Notes under the pieces: generated by a model
Databases searched by the model: none
Told to the model about the DNA's origin: nothing
The model's input: the letters and a program-made list of their open reading frames with translations, nothing else
In this document: positions 7,582 through 13,814 of the stretch, one piece after another
How the letters are laid out: each line of letters begins with the position of its first letter
How positions within the stretch are numbered: position 1 is the stretch's first letter
Position numbers and translations under genes: made by a program
Assembly: GCA_910588925.1 (NCBI GenBank)
Contig: CAJURV010000036.1
Coordinates: forward strand, 1 to 20,746
Reading direction: 5' to 3'
From: an uncultured Rikenellaceae bacterium
GTDB taxonomy: Bacteria > Bacteroidota > Bacteroidia > Bacteroidales > Rikenellaceae
DNA: 20,746 nt

Positions 7582-7669
7582 CGGACCGCATAGTCCCCGA
7601 CTCCGCAGGACATCTCGGTATAAAAAGAAAGTGTGGAGTCGTTGGTTTTATTCGCAAGGAGGCTCTGGT

Positions 7670-7822
7670 ATGCCCGAAACACAAATAAAACAATACCCCA
7701 CACCTGTAAGCATGTATGTGTTATATACAAACTGTACAAGGCGAAGAGTGTTGTGTTATCCCGTGTTTCAGAAAATTTACCAGATTTCCTTGCGGGACAA
7801 AAGCAAAACACTTTCATCTTAA
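7670..7822 (+). CDS. Possible small protein (50 aa), weak
   Basis: An ATG at 7670 follows AAGGAGG at a spacing of about 8 nt. The frame runs 50 codons to a TAA and begins MPETQIKQYPTPVSMYVLYT. The peptide is basic, without a clear membrane segment or known motif. Bacteroidota rarely depend on Shine-Dalgarno sites, so the site could be chance. It is listed only because start, SD-like site and stop are all present in an otherwise empty gap. Confidence 0.18.
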   Translation: MPETQIKQYPTPVSMYVLYTNCTRRRVLCYPVFQKIYQISLRDKSKTLSS

Positions 7823-7924
7823 TATATATGCCGGTAACCCGGCTCCACAAAGATAAAAAATGTTTTTAACACTCCCGGGGTATTGTGATTACAAATTTCC
7901 GTTTTTCTTCACTAAAAACCAATA

Positions 7925-7954
7925 TTGACAGAAAGGAATGATTATCTTACTTTG
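7925..7954 (+). promoter_or_regulatory. Candidate promoter in the gene-free gap
   Basis: TTG at 7925-7927, a 19-nt spacer, then TTACTTTG at 7947-7954, one base off TAnnTTTG. The predicted start at about 7960-7962 falls just before the left arm of the stem at 7964. There is no plus-strand gene downstream (the next gene, 8239-9426, is on the minus strand), so it would drive a non-coding transcript. Confidence 0.35.
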
Positions 7955-7960
7955 CCGGAA

Positions 7961-8145
7961 AAACGACTGTCTGCAGGCCGTTTGTCCAAAGGGTTATTTC
8001 TTTTGATTAACGGATGGCTTGGTGCTACCGCAACGACAGATAGTCGAAAACAAAATAAGTTTGTCTGACCGATGTGGGAGACCCCATGACCACACATAGT
8101 TTAAGACTCGAACGGAATCGCTCTCCTCGGGTGTGCGGCTCCGTA
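7961..8145 (+). ncRNA. Candidate structured non-coding RNA
   Basis: Downstream of the promoter-like pair, CGACTGTCTG (7964-7973) can pair over 10 bp, with one G-U, with CAGATAGTCG (8037-8046). Inside, CCGTT and AACGG, and a GGT-GCT-ACC hairpin, are possible. Further on, ACGGA (8112-8116) pairs with TCCGT (8140-8144), enclosing CGC/GCG. No T-rich terminator is seen before the histidine kinase gene, so the 3' end is undefined. I cannot match it to a named RNA family, and stems this size can arise by chance in several hundred bases. Confidence 0.25.
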
Positions 8146-8238
8146 CAATATCACGTATATCTAAAAGCGATCCGTGTCTCCGGGAGACGATTGATTCTCC
8201 TACAGAAATGTGCCACAAAAGAGCCGGTCGTAAATAAA

Positions 8239-9426
8239 TTACAGCTTTCGTAACATCACCCGCATTGTAGTGCCGCGGTCTATCTCCGATTCGGCTACGA
8301 ATATCCGCCCTTTGTGGTATTCGGTGATTATGCGACGGCTGAGAGATAGACCGAGGCCCCATCCGCGCGTTTTGGTGGTGTAGCCGGGGTTGAATATGCG
8401 TGACTGGTTCGATTTGGAGATGCCTTTGCCGCTGTCCTTTACATCTATACATATCCACCCGCCGTTCTGATATACCGCCACTTTTATCGTCCCTTTGCCC
8501 TGTAGCGCGTCGAGTGCGTTTTTGAGCAGGTTTTCTATCACCCATTCGAAAAGCGCGTCGTTAACGGTGGCTTGCAGGGGCACGGTCACCGAGTCGTCGT
8601 AGAGTAGCTCCACATTGCGCGGTATGCGGCTTTTGAAATAGGCTACCGTGCCTCTGACAAGTTCGTGTATGTTGTGTGGCGTCAGAAGCGTTGTGGAGCC
8701 TATCTTGGAGAAGCGGTCCACCACTTTCAGCAACCGTTTTATATCTTTCTCCATCTCCCCTATGACGAAATCTTCCACCTGTTGCCCTCGCAGATATTCG
8801 AGCCATCCGAGCAACGACGAAGTGGGGGTGCCGAGCTGATGGGCCGTCTCTTTGGCCATGCCTATCCATACCCGGTTCTGTTCGTCGCGTTTGGACGAGC
8901 GGAAAGTTATGTAGCCCAAGGCGACCAACCCGGCTATTATGCCGAGTTGCAGATAGGGGTAGTATTTGAGCACCCGCAGAAGGGTCGATTCGCCGTAGAA
9001 GATGTAGAACCTGTTGCCGTTGAATATGTTTATCTCTATGGGATCGTGCATGGAAGCCATACGCTCCAGTTCGGCGCGCAACTTCTCCGAAGACGATACG
9101 GTCTGCTCCGATATGTTGCTGTAGTTGAGTACTCTGTAGTTCTTGTCTGTGATAATGGAGGGTATGGTGGTGTTGTCCTCGGTTATCTCGCGTATAAGCT
9201 CTTCTAATTGGGAGTGGCCGCGGGAGTCGTGCATGTCGGTGTCTCCCATCATCGCCATGGCATGAGACCATAGCCTTATCTCGCTTCGCTCCTTTGACGC
9301 CAGTTGCCGGACTACCTTGTTGGAGAACAGAAGCGAACCTATACCGACCACCATTGCCAAAGCTATGAACAGCAGTTTGCGCCTGTAGGAGGGGCTGCCT
9401 CCGAATATCAAAAGTTTTTCTCTCAT
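8239..9426 (-). CDS. Orphan sensor histidine kinase
   Basis: The 395 residues start with a membrane segment (about 17-35), followed by an extracytoplasmic sensor region of about 115 residues and a second membrane segment (about 157-174). The kinase core shows the phospho-acceptor H196 in KETAHQLGTPTSSLLGW, the N box ENLLKNALDAL (298-308), the G1 box DSGKGIS (331-337), RIFNPGYTTK and the G2 box GWGLGLS (355-361). After His196 comes Gln rather than the usual acidic residue, and Gly replaces the basic residue, giving HQLGTP. No HAMP domain fits between the second membrane segment and the H box. No response regulator gene is adjacent, so its partner must be elsewhere. It is monocistronic with its own promoter. 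Confidence 0.95.
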   Translation of the reverse strand: MREKLLIFGGSPSYRRKLLFIALAMVVGIGSLLFSNKVVRQLASKERSEIRLWSHAMAMMGDTDMHDSRGHSQLEELIREITEDNTTIPSIITDKNYRVLNYSNISEQTVSSSEKLRAELERMASMHDPIEINIFNGNRFYIFYGESTLLRVLKYYPYLQLGIIAGLVALGYITFRSSKRDEQNRVWIGMAKETAHQLGTPTSSLLGWLEYLRGQQVEDFVIGEMEKDIKRLLKVVDRFSKIGSTTLLTPHNIHELVRGTVAYFKSRIPRNVELLYDDSVTVPLQATVNDALFEWVIENLLKNALDALQGKGTIKVAVYQNGGWICIDVKDSGKGISKSNQSRIFNPGYTTKTRGWGLGLSLSRRIITEYHKGRIFVAESEIDRGTTMRVMLRKL

Positions 9427-9469
9427 GTCTATATGCCAATATCCTATCTATCGTGTCATGATCGTTTCC

Positions 9470-9502
9470 CAAAGTTAAATAAATTTAGTCACTTATATGC
9501 AA
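9470..9502 (-). promoter_or_regulatory. Promoter of the histidine kinase gene
   Basis: The minus strand has TTG (9500-9502), a 22-nt spacer and TAACTTTG (9470-9477), an exact TAnnTTTG match. The -7 box lies 43 nt upstream of the ATG at 9426, giving a leader of about 37 nt. Confidence 0.65.
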
Positions 9503-9756
9503 TCTCATCGTTAAATCCGCAGAGGTGATCCTTTATGTTCCGGAGACGGTGACGGAGTATGCCGGGGCTGTCCGAACATGAGATATAAAGTAATTCACAG
9601 TAATGCGGGCCTCCGGTGGCGTTTGTCCGCCGCGAGGTGTGTTTCGATTGCGGCGTGGAGTCGGTATGTGTTTTGTTGCCGTAAGGCGAAAAGCCGAAGA
9701 GGTAGTTTTGTAAGGTAATAATTGCCTAAGACTCGTGTTATTACCTCCGGTTTGAT

Positions 9757-9764
9757 TATCTTTG
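9757..9764 (+). promoter_or_regulatory. -7 box of the DUF4271-hemD-rnpA-yidD operon
   Basis: TATCTTTG, an exact match to TAnnTTTG. With a start site about 6-7 nt downstream, the transcript begins near 9770, only about 10 nt before the GTG at 9781. This short leader supports that GTG as the real start. No clear -33 element is seen. Confidence 0.6.
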
Positions 9765-9780
9765 CACCAAATTACAGCCT

Positions 9781-10680
9781 GTGACCGTACAACAACGAGA
9801 CACTGCCGCACATGCGGATACGGTGAAACATACGCCTTTTGCGAGGTCATACGCGGCGGCTCCCGACACCGTCGTCAAAACCGTCCGTTATCCTGTATCG
9901 GCTGAGGATTACGAGGCCTTGTCGGAGCGTAGCGTGCCCATAGCGGCGGAGCTTGACGATGTGCTCGGCGAGGCCGCCGTTACGGTACCTTTCGAGCCCC
10001 GGGAGGCGGAGCCTGGTATGCCGGTGGCGCCGCCCGTCTACGATATCGTAGTGGCTATGACTATAATGGTGCTCTACACCCGTATGCTCTACCTCTACAA
10101 ACCGCTTCTTCCCTCGGTGTTCAAGGCAAAGTTCTACAGTTATACCGCACGTGTGTTGGCCGAGTCGCTCGATGTCAATATCATCAAGCTCACCGATATG
10201 TCGTCGTTGTTGCTGGTGTTGTCGCTGGCGCCTGCTTTGTGCGCCGTAGCCGGATCTTACGGGCTGGGTGGCGAGAGATACGGCGTATCGGACCATATCA
10301 TGCCAATAGCTCTGGCAGCCGTAGCTATAGTGGCGTTGTGGCGCAAATTGGTGGTAGGCATAGTGAGAGGGGCCTCCAAGTCGTATATGTTCTTCGAGGC
10401 GTTGCGTCTGAACGACAAGCTGACGTTCTGTTTCTGGGGTCTTATAGTAACCCCTGTAGTGGCGGTGACTGCGTTCGTGCCGCACGATATGTTCATGGTG
10501 TTGAGGTACGCCATAATGGCGGCCCTTGTGCTTATGGTTCTGCATCATACGATAGAGTTGACAAAATTATTTATCCGTTGGAGAGTTTCATTTCTTCAAT
10601 ACATTTTGTACCTTTGCATGGTCGAATTATTGCCGATAAGCTTTATAATTACCGTTATACAAAAATTAGAAACGCTTTGA
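9781..10680 (+). CDS. DUF4271-type integral membrane protein
   Basis: The 299 residues begin with an N-terminal soluble stretch of about 80 rich in Ala, Val and acidic residues. Six or so membrane segments follow, for example PVYDIVVAMTIMVLYTRML (about 83-101), LLLVLSLAPALCAVAGSYGL and the C-terminal ILYLCMVELLPISFIITVI. This pattern, and the position directly before a hemD-like gene, match the DUF4271 family of Bacteroidota, whose function is unknown. The start is a GTG: the first ATG in frame is at about residue 80, inside the conserved part, and the promoter lies just upstream. Its TGA stop overlaps the TTG start of the next gene by 4 bp, indicating translational coupling. Confidence 0.85.
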   Translation: MTVQQRDTAAHADTVKHTPFARSYAAAPDTVVKTVRYPVSAEDYEALSERSVPIAAELDDVLGEAAVTVPFEPREAEPGMPVAPPVYDIVVAMTIMVLYTRMLYLYKPLLPSVFKAKFYSYTARVLAESLDVNIIKLTDMSSLLLVLSLAPALCAVAGSYGLGGERYGVSDHIMPIALAAVAIVALWRKLVVGIVRGASKSYMFFEALRLNDKLTFCFWGLIVTPVVAVTAFVPHDMFMVLRYAIMAALVLMVLHHTIELTKLFIRWRVSFLQYILYLCMVELLPISFIITVIQKLETL

Positions 10681-11609
10681 AAATAACATCCATATTAGTA
10701 TCGCAGCCCGCTCCCGCTGTCCCTGACAAATCTCCTTACGCGGAATTCGTAACACGTAACAAGCTCAACATAGAGTTCAGGCCTTTCATAAAGGTGGTGG
10801 GCGTGTCGGCCCGTGAGTTCCGTAGTCAGCGTGTCGATATTCTGGCCCATACGGCGGTTATTTTTACGAGCAGGACCACCATAGACAACTTCTTCAGAAT
10901 ATGCGACGAGTGTCGTGTGACGGTGCCCGAGGACATGAAGTATCTCTGCATGACCGAGGCTATAGCGCTCTATCTGCAGAAGTACATAGTTTACCGTAAG
11001 CGTAAGATATTTTTCGGCAAGGGTAGTGTGGCCGATATGATGGATATCGTGGTCAAACACAAGGAGGAGCGTTTTCTCGTGGCGGTGTCGGAGCCTCATA
11101 AACCCGAGATGTTCAAGGCGTTCGACAAAGCCAAGATAAAATACGACAAGGTGGTGCTAGCCCGCACGGTATGTAACGATGCCATCAAGGAGCTCGACCT
11201 CAAGAAGTTCGGTGTGCTCGCGTTCTACTCTCCCGCCGAGATCGCATCATTGGTGGAGTCGTTCGACAGCAGTATATACGGAGGTTGCAAGATCGCCGCT
11301 TTCGGTACCGCTACGGCCAAGGCGGCCATAGATGCCGGTATGGAGGTGTCGGTATTGGCTCCTACCAAGGAGTGCCCGTCTATGGTGATGGCGCTCGACA
11401 ACTATATAAAACGGTTCAACAAAGGCGAAGCCATAGATACCGAATATATCACAGCCAGCATACGCGAGGCCTCCGAGCTGAACGAGCAGCTTTTGGCCAA
11501 AGCCAAGGTGGTAGCCAAAAAGAAAAAGAGCTCCTCTGTGAAAAAGAGTGCCAGCGCTACCGTGTCGGCCTCTGCTACAACGACAAAAACGCCCGCGAAA
11601 GCGAAATAG
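10677..11609 (+). CDS. hemD: Uroporphyrinogen-III synthase family protein
   Basis: The family cyclises hydroxymethylbilane to uroporphyrinogen III, precursor of heme, siroheme and corrinoids. Recognisable stretches are ILVSQPAPAVPDKSPYAEF at the N terminus, FRPFIKVVGVSAREFRSQ, HTAVIFTSRTTIDNFF, MTEAIALYLQKYIVYRKRKI and the late FGVLAFYSPAEIASLVES. No ATG lies near the conserved N terminus. The TTG at 10677, overlapping the preceding stop as TTGA, gives 310 residues and fits the family start. The final 40 or so residues form a low-complexity Lys/Ala/Ser/Thr tail (KKKKSSSVKKSASATV and beyond) that the enzyme fold does not need. Many Bacteroidales are heme auxotrophs, so the true role of this operon-embedded homologue is uncertain. 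Confidence 0.88.
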   Translation: MKITSILVSQPAPAVPDKSPYAEFVTRNKLNIEFRPFIKVVGVSAREFRSQRVDILAHTAVIFTSRTTIDNFFRICDECRVTVPEDMKYLCMTEAIALYLQKYIVYRKRKIFFGKGSVADMMDIVVKHKEERFLVAVSEPHKPEMFKAFDKAKIKYDKVVLARTVCNDAIKELDLKKFGVLAFYSPAEIASLVESFDSSIYGGCKIAAFGTATAKAAIDAGMEVSVLAPTKECPSMVMALDNYIKRFNKGEAIDTEYITASIREASELNEQLLAKAKVVAKKKKSSSVKKSASATVSASATTTKTPAKAK

Positions 11610-11617
11610 TAAGATCT

Positions 11618-12031
11618 GTGAGCTGCAGATTCCCCAAAATAGAACGAATACGCCTCAAACGCGATATAGATGCGCTGTTTGCCCGTGGCGGTTCATTCTT
11701 TTCTTTTCCGTTCAAATGCGTCTATCTTATAGATGAAGCGGTGGCTGTCGCAGGAGATGCCGCTATGGCATCGGGTGTGACGTACCTGCCTCCGGTGAGC
11801 ATGTTGGTGTCGGTGAGTAAACGTTACAGCAAGAGCGCCGTGCGTCGTAATTTAATCAAGCGTCGTACCCGTGAGGCGTTCAGGCTCAATAAGGGCCGTT
11901 TCGCGTACGACGGCATGAGGCATGTCGATATGGCGTTTATCTACGTCTCTAAAAAGGAGGAGAGCTATGACACAATCGCACGGTCGGTCGAACGGATCCT
12001 TTCGCAGGTCTGCGCCGAAGCCCAAAAATAA
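11618..12031 (+). CDS. rnpA: Ribonuclease P protein component
   Basis: Protein subunit of RNase P, which helps the catalytic RNA remove 5' leaders from pre-tRNAs. From the GTG at 11618 the product is 137 residues, starting MSCRFPKIERIRLKRDIDALF, which aligns with the usual N terminus of the family. The RNA-binding signature is clear: SVSKRYSKSAVRRNLIKRRTREAFR, the RNR-type motif. The frame is open further upstream inside hemD, but those codons lie antecedent to the family start and overlap hemD, so I reject them. It begins 8 nt after the hemD stop, and its last 65 bp overlap yidD. The C-terminal half includes the conserved FIYVSKKEESYDTIARSV. Confidence 0.95.
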   Translation: MSCRFPKIERIRLKRDIDALFARGGSFFSFPFKCVYLIDEAVAVAGDAAMASGVTYLPPVSMLVSVSKRYSKSAVRRNLIKRRTREAFRLNKGRFAYDGMRHVDMAFIYVSKKEESYDTIARSVERILSQVCAEAQK

Positions 12032-12263
12032 CGGACTTACTGTCAGGGATATTCTCATATCCGTACCTCTCGCCCTGATATTCATATACAAACGGGTGGT
12101 CTCTCCGCACCTGCCATCCGCATGCCGCTACACTCCCACTTGTTCGCAATATGCCGCCGAGGCGTTGCGTAAGCATGGGTTGTTTAAAGGCACCTGGTTT
12201 GCCGTTAAAAGGATTGTATCATGCAATCAGTGGGGCGGGGCGGGGTATGATCCTGTTCCATGA
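11967..12263 (+). CDS. yidD: Membrane protein insertion efficiency factor YidD
   Basis: A small membrane-associated protein thought to assist YidC/Sec insertion of inner-membrane proteins. The ATG at 11967 gives 98 residues. The family core is unmistakable: LIFIYKRVVSPHLPSACRYTPTCSQYAAEAL with its Cys residues, then RIVSCNQWGGAGYDPVP. The N-terminal 22 residues are a polar Ser/Arg/Lys extension not needed by the family. The ATG is preceded by AGGAGG with 6 nt spacing (11955-11960), an unusually good SD site for this phylum, although those bases also encode KKEE of RnpA. It overlaps rnpA by 65 bp, the classic rnpA-yidD arrangement, and is the last gene of the operon. Confidence 0.95.
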   Translation: MTQSHGRSNGSFRRSAPKPKNNGLTVRDILISVPLALIFIYKRVVSPHLPSACRYTPTCSQYAAEALRKHGLFKGTWFAVKRIVSCNQWGGAGYDPVP

Positions 12264-12602
12264 CAGAGTCGCAGAATTTTATTGGTTACGGCATCGGGCA
12301 GAGTCGTGTTCGGGCCTTGCGGCTGGTTTTCCTGAAGCTTTTTTCGACAAGAATGTGTTTTCTGTAAGATCGAGTGTGACGGGACTAAGCTCTATATTGC
12401 TGAAACGACTGTAAGACAAGATGAAACGGTTCATTTAGAATCGCAGGATGTAGTTGTGGCGTTTAAGCGCGTTTGGTGAATACATCGTATCGGGGATTTG
12501 TATTTTACCTAACGACACAATGGACGGAGCCTGCGGGGGCCGCGCCTCTCAATGGATAGTAACTTCCCCTCAAAAACTCAAAAATACATGGGATAATCTG
12601 CA

Positions 12603-12650
12603 GGGAGATTACGGGTGAAACTCTAGCGAGGCTTTCATTCATAGTCTCCC
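12603..12650 (+). other. Long hairpin with G-U pairs, plus-strand RNA
   Basis: GGGAGATTACGGGTGAAA (12603-12620) pairs with TTTCATTCATAGTCTCCC (12633-12650) over 18 positions with one mismatch. Three pairs are G-U when read as plus-strand RNA and would be A-C mismatches on the minus strand. The top can add CTC/GAG around a TAGC loop. There is no T tract right after it, so it is not a standard terminator. It may be part of the yidD mRNA 3' region or of a small RNA. Confidence 0.6.
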
Positions 12651-12662
12651 GGCGGATCATAA

Positions 12663-12696
12663 AAAACAGGATCGCATAAACATACGATCCTGTTTT
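12663..12696 (-). terminator. Bidirectional terminator between yidD and rpmH
   Basis: AAAACAGGATCG (12663-12674) and CGATCCTGTTTT (12685-12696) are perfect 12-bp complements around a 10-nt loop, with a T run continuing on the minus strand. It sits 20 nt after the rpmH stop. The plus strand also ends in TTTT, so it can stop the yidD transcript too. Confidence 0.92.
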
Positions 12697-12715
12697 CCCT
12701 TTAGAGAAGACGCTC

Positions 12716-12871
12716 TTAGCGGTGACGTACTTCGTCTGAAACAGTCAGCTTCTTGCGGCCTTTCGCGCGGCGGGCTGCAAGAACGCGACGGCCGTTAGCG
12801 GTCGCCATTCTGGTGCGGAAACCGTGTTTGTTTCTTCTCTTGCGAACGGAGGGCTGAAATGTTCTTTTCAT
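12716..12871 (-). CDS. rpmH: 50S ribosomal protein L34
   Basis: Fifty-one residues, beginning MKRTFQPSVRKRRNKHGFRT and continuing RMATANGRRVLAARRAKGRKKL, the near-invariant L34 sequence with a short C-terminal extension (TVSDEVRHR). It is a small, very basic protein of the large ribosomal subunit. The gene faces the hemD-rnpA-yidD operon instead of preceding rnpA, so the classic rpmH-rnpA order is not kept. It has its own well-formed promoter and terminator. Confidence 0.98.
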   Translation of the reverse strand: MKRTFQPSVRKRRNKHGFRTRMATANGRRVLAARRAKGRKKLTVSDEVRHR

Positions 12872-12914
12872 CGTTTTATCTCTTTATTATTTTTGCTATG
12901 CAAAGTTCGAGGTG

Positions 12915-12946
12915 CAAATGTAAAACTAATTTCTTGATTCTGCAAA
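12915..12946 (-). promoter_or_regulatory. Promoter of rpmH
   Basis: On the minus strand: TTTG (12943-12946), 20-nt spacer, TACATTTG (12915-12922). Both elements match the Bacteroidota consensus. The predicted start site near 12908 leaves a leader of about 37 nt rich in A and T. Confidence 0.8.
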
Positions 12947-12980
12947 TTATAGATTACATTTACACTCCCGGGAGCTCTAT

Positions 12981-13703
12981 TTACTCGTCGGCGGGACGCA
13001 TATTGGTATAAACGGAGGTGACGTCGTCGTCCTCTTCGAGGCGTTCCACCAGCTTCTCTATAGAGGCTCTGCCCTCTTCGTCGAGATCCTTATAGTCGGT
13101 GGGAATACGTTCGAACTCACCGCTGATTATCTCCAGCGAGTGGTCCTCCAGGTATTTCTGAATAGCGCCGTATGATTCGAAACCGGCATATATCACGATC
13201 TCGCCTTCATCTACGAACAACTCGTCCACACCGCAGTCGATAAGCTCGAGTTCAAGCTCGTCTACATCGATGCTGTCGTTAGCGGCTATCTTGAAAACGC
13301 ACTTGTGGTCGAACATGAACGACACGGAACCCGATGTGCCGAGCGTACCGCCCATCTTGTTGAAGTAACTGCGGACGTTGGCTACGGTACGGGTGGTATT
13401 GTCGGTGGCCGTCTCCACGAGTACGGCTATACCGTGAGGGCCGTAACCCTCGTACACCATCTCCTTGTAGTCGGCGGTATCTTTGCTTACAGCGCGTTTG
13501 ATGGCGCGCTCTACATTCTCTTTGGGCATGTTGGCCGCCTTGGCGTTCTGTATCAACACTCGCAGACGCGTGTTACCGCTCGGATCGGGACCGCCCGCCT
13601 TTACCGCTATCTCTATCTCTTTGCCCAACTTGGTGAAGGTGCGGGCCATATTACCCCAGCGTTTAAGTTTTCTCGCCTTGCGATATTCGAATGCTCTTCC
13701 CAT
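12981..13703 (-). CDS. yebC: YebC/PmpR-family regulator or translation factor
   Basis: The 240 residues cover the complete YebC family: the N-terminal AFEYRKARKLKRWGNMARTF and FTKLGKEIEIAVKAGGPDP, then NMPKENVERAIKRA, the domain with YEGYGPHGIAVLVE and TDNTTRTVANVRSYF, and GTLGTSGSVSFMFDHK. Members were first described as DNA-binding transcriptional regulators. More recent work ties some to relief of ribosome stalling. The sequence alone does not choose between these roles. It has its own promoter, so it is probably independent of the AspT-type gene upstream. Confidence 0.96.
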   Translation of the reverse strand: MGRAFEYRKARKLKRWGNMARTFTKLGKEIEIAVKAGGPDPSGNTRLRVLIQNAKAANMPKENVERAIKRAVSKDTADYKEMVYEGYGPHGIAVLVETATDNTTRTVANVRSYFNKMGGTLGTSGSVSFMFDHKCVFKIAANDSIDVDELELELIDCGVDELFVDEGEIVIYAGFESYGAIQKYLEDHSLEIISGEFERIPTDYKDLDEEGRASIEKLVERLEEDDDVTSVYTNMRPADE

Positions 13704-13748
13704 AAGGTTTATGTTTGTTTGCGGTCGCCCGCCGATATTTCAATGTTG

Positions 13749-13779
13749 CAAAATTACTATATTATGACTAATAACCAAA
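13749..13779 (-). promoter_or_regulatory. Promoter of yebC
   Basis: On the minus strand: TTTG (13776-13779), 19-nt spacer, TAATTTTG (13749-13756), both consensus. The start would lie near 13742, giving a leader of about 39 nt. Confidence 0.78.
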
Positions 13780-13814
13780 AAATCGTACACTGCCTCAAAG
13801 CGGTACCCCGCGCC

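Larger units (their letters stand above)
7582..8238. other. Gene-free interval, possible structured RNA
   Basis: No gene of clear quality lies here. Contents: a 50-codon plus-strand frame with an SD-like AAGGAGG (7670-7822), a short hairpin GCCGG-TAAC-CCGGC (7830-7843), a promoter-like pair at 7925-7954, and several potential stems between 7964 and 8144. A minus-strand frame (7994-8545) continues past the end of the histidine kinase gene and overlaps it out of frame. It resembles nothing I can name and is not annotated as a gene. Confidence 0.6.
9427..9780. other. Divergent intergenic region, kinase / hemD operon
   Basis: 354 nt between two divergently transcribed units. It contains a minus-strand promoter for the kinase (9470-9502) and a plus-strand -7 box for the operon (9757-9764). 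Between them (9528-9750) I see only a modest inverted repeat (CGCCGC with GCGGCG, about 9630-9656) and no gene. Confidence 0.6.
12264..12715. other. Gene-free interval between convergent yidD and rpmH
   Basis: No gene is supported. A plus-strand frame of 87 codons (12151-12414) starts inside yidD out of frame and has no family resemblance. A 19-nt stretch at 12527-12545 (GGAGCCTGCGGGGGCCGCG) matches, in reverse complement, the core of the dispersed repeat near 361-377 and about 4236-4254, possibly the remains of a third copy. A strong hairpin occupies 12603-12650 and a bidirectional terminator 12663-12696. Confidence 0.65.

Noticed and set aside
7994..8545. Minus-strand frame of 183 codons overlapping the histidine kinase 3' end
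   Set aside because: More than half lies out of frame within the kinase gene; the rest resembles no family and coincides with possible RNA stems.
10239..10676. N-terminal extension of hemD into the DUF4271 gene
   Set aside because: It runs out of frame across a real gene; family alignment from memory places the start at the TTG at 10677.
12151..12414. Plus-strand frame of 87 codons after yidD
   Set aside because: It starts inside yidD in another frame and shows no recognisable domain or start site.
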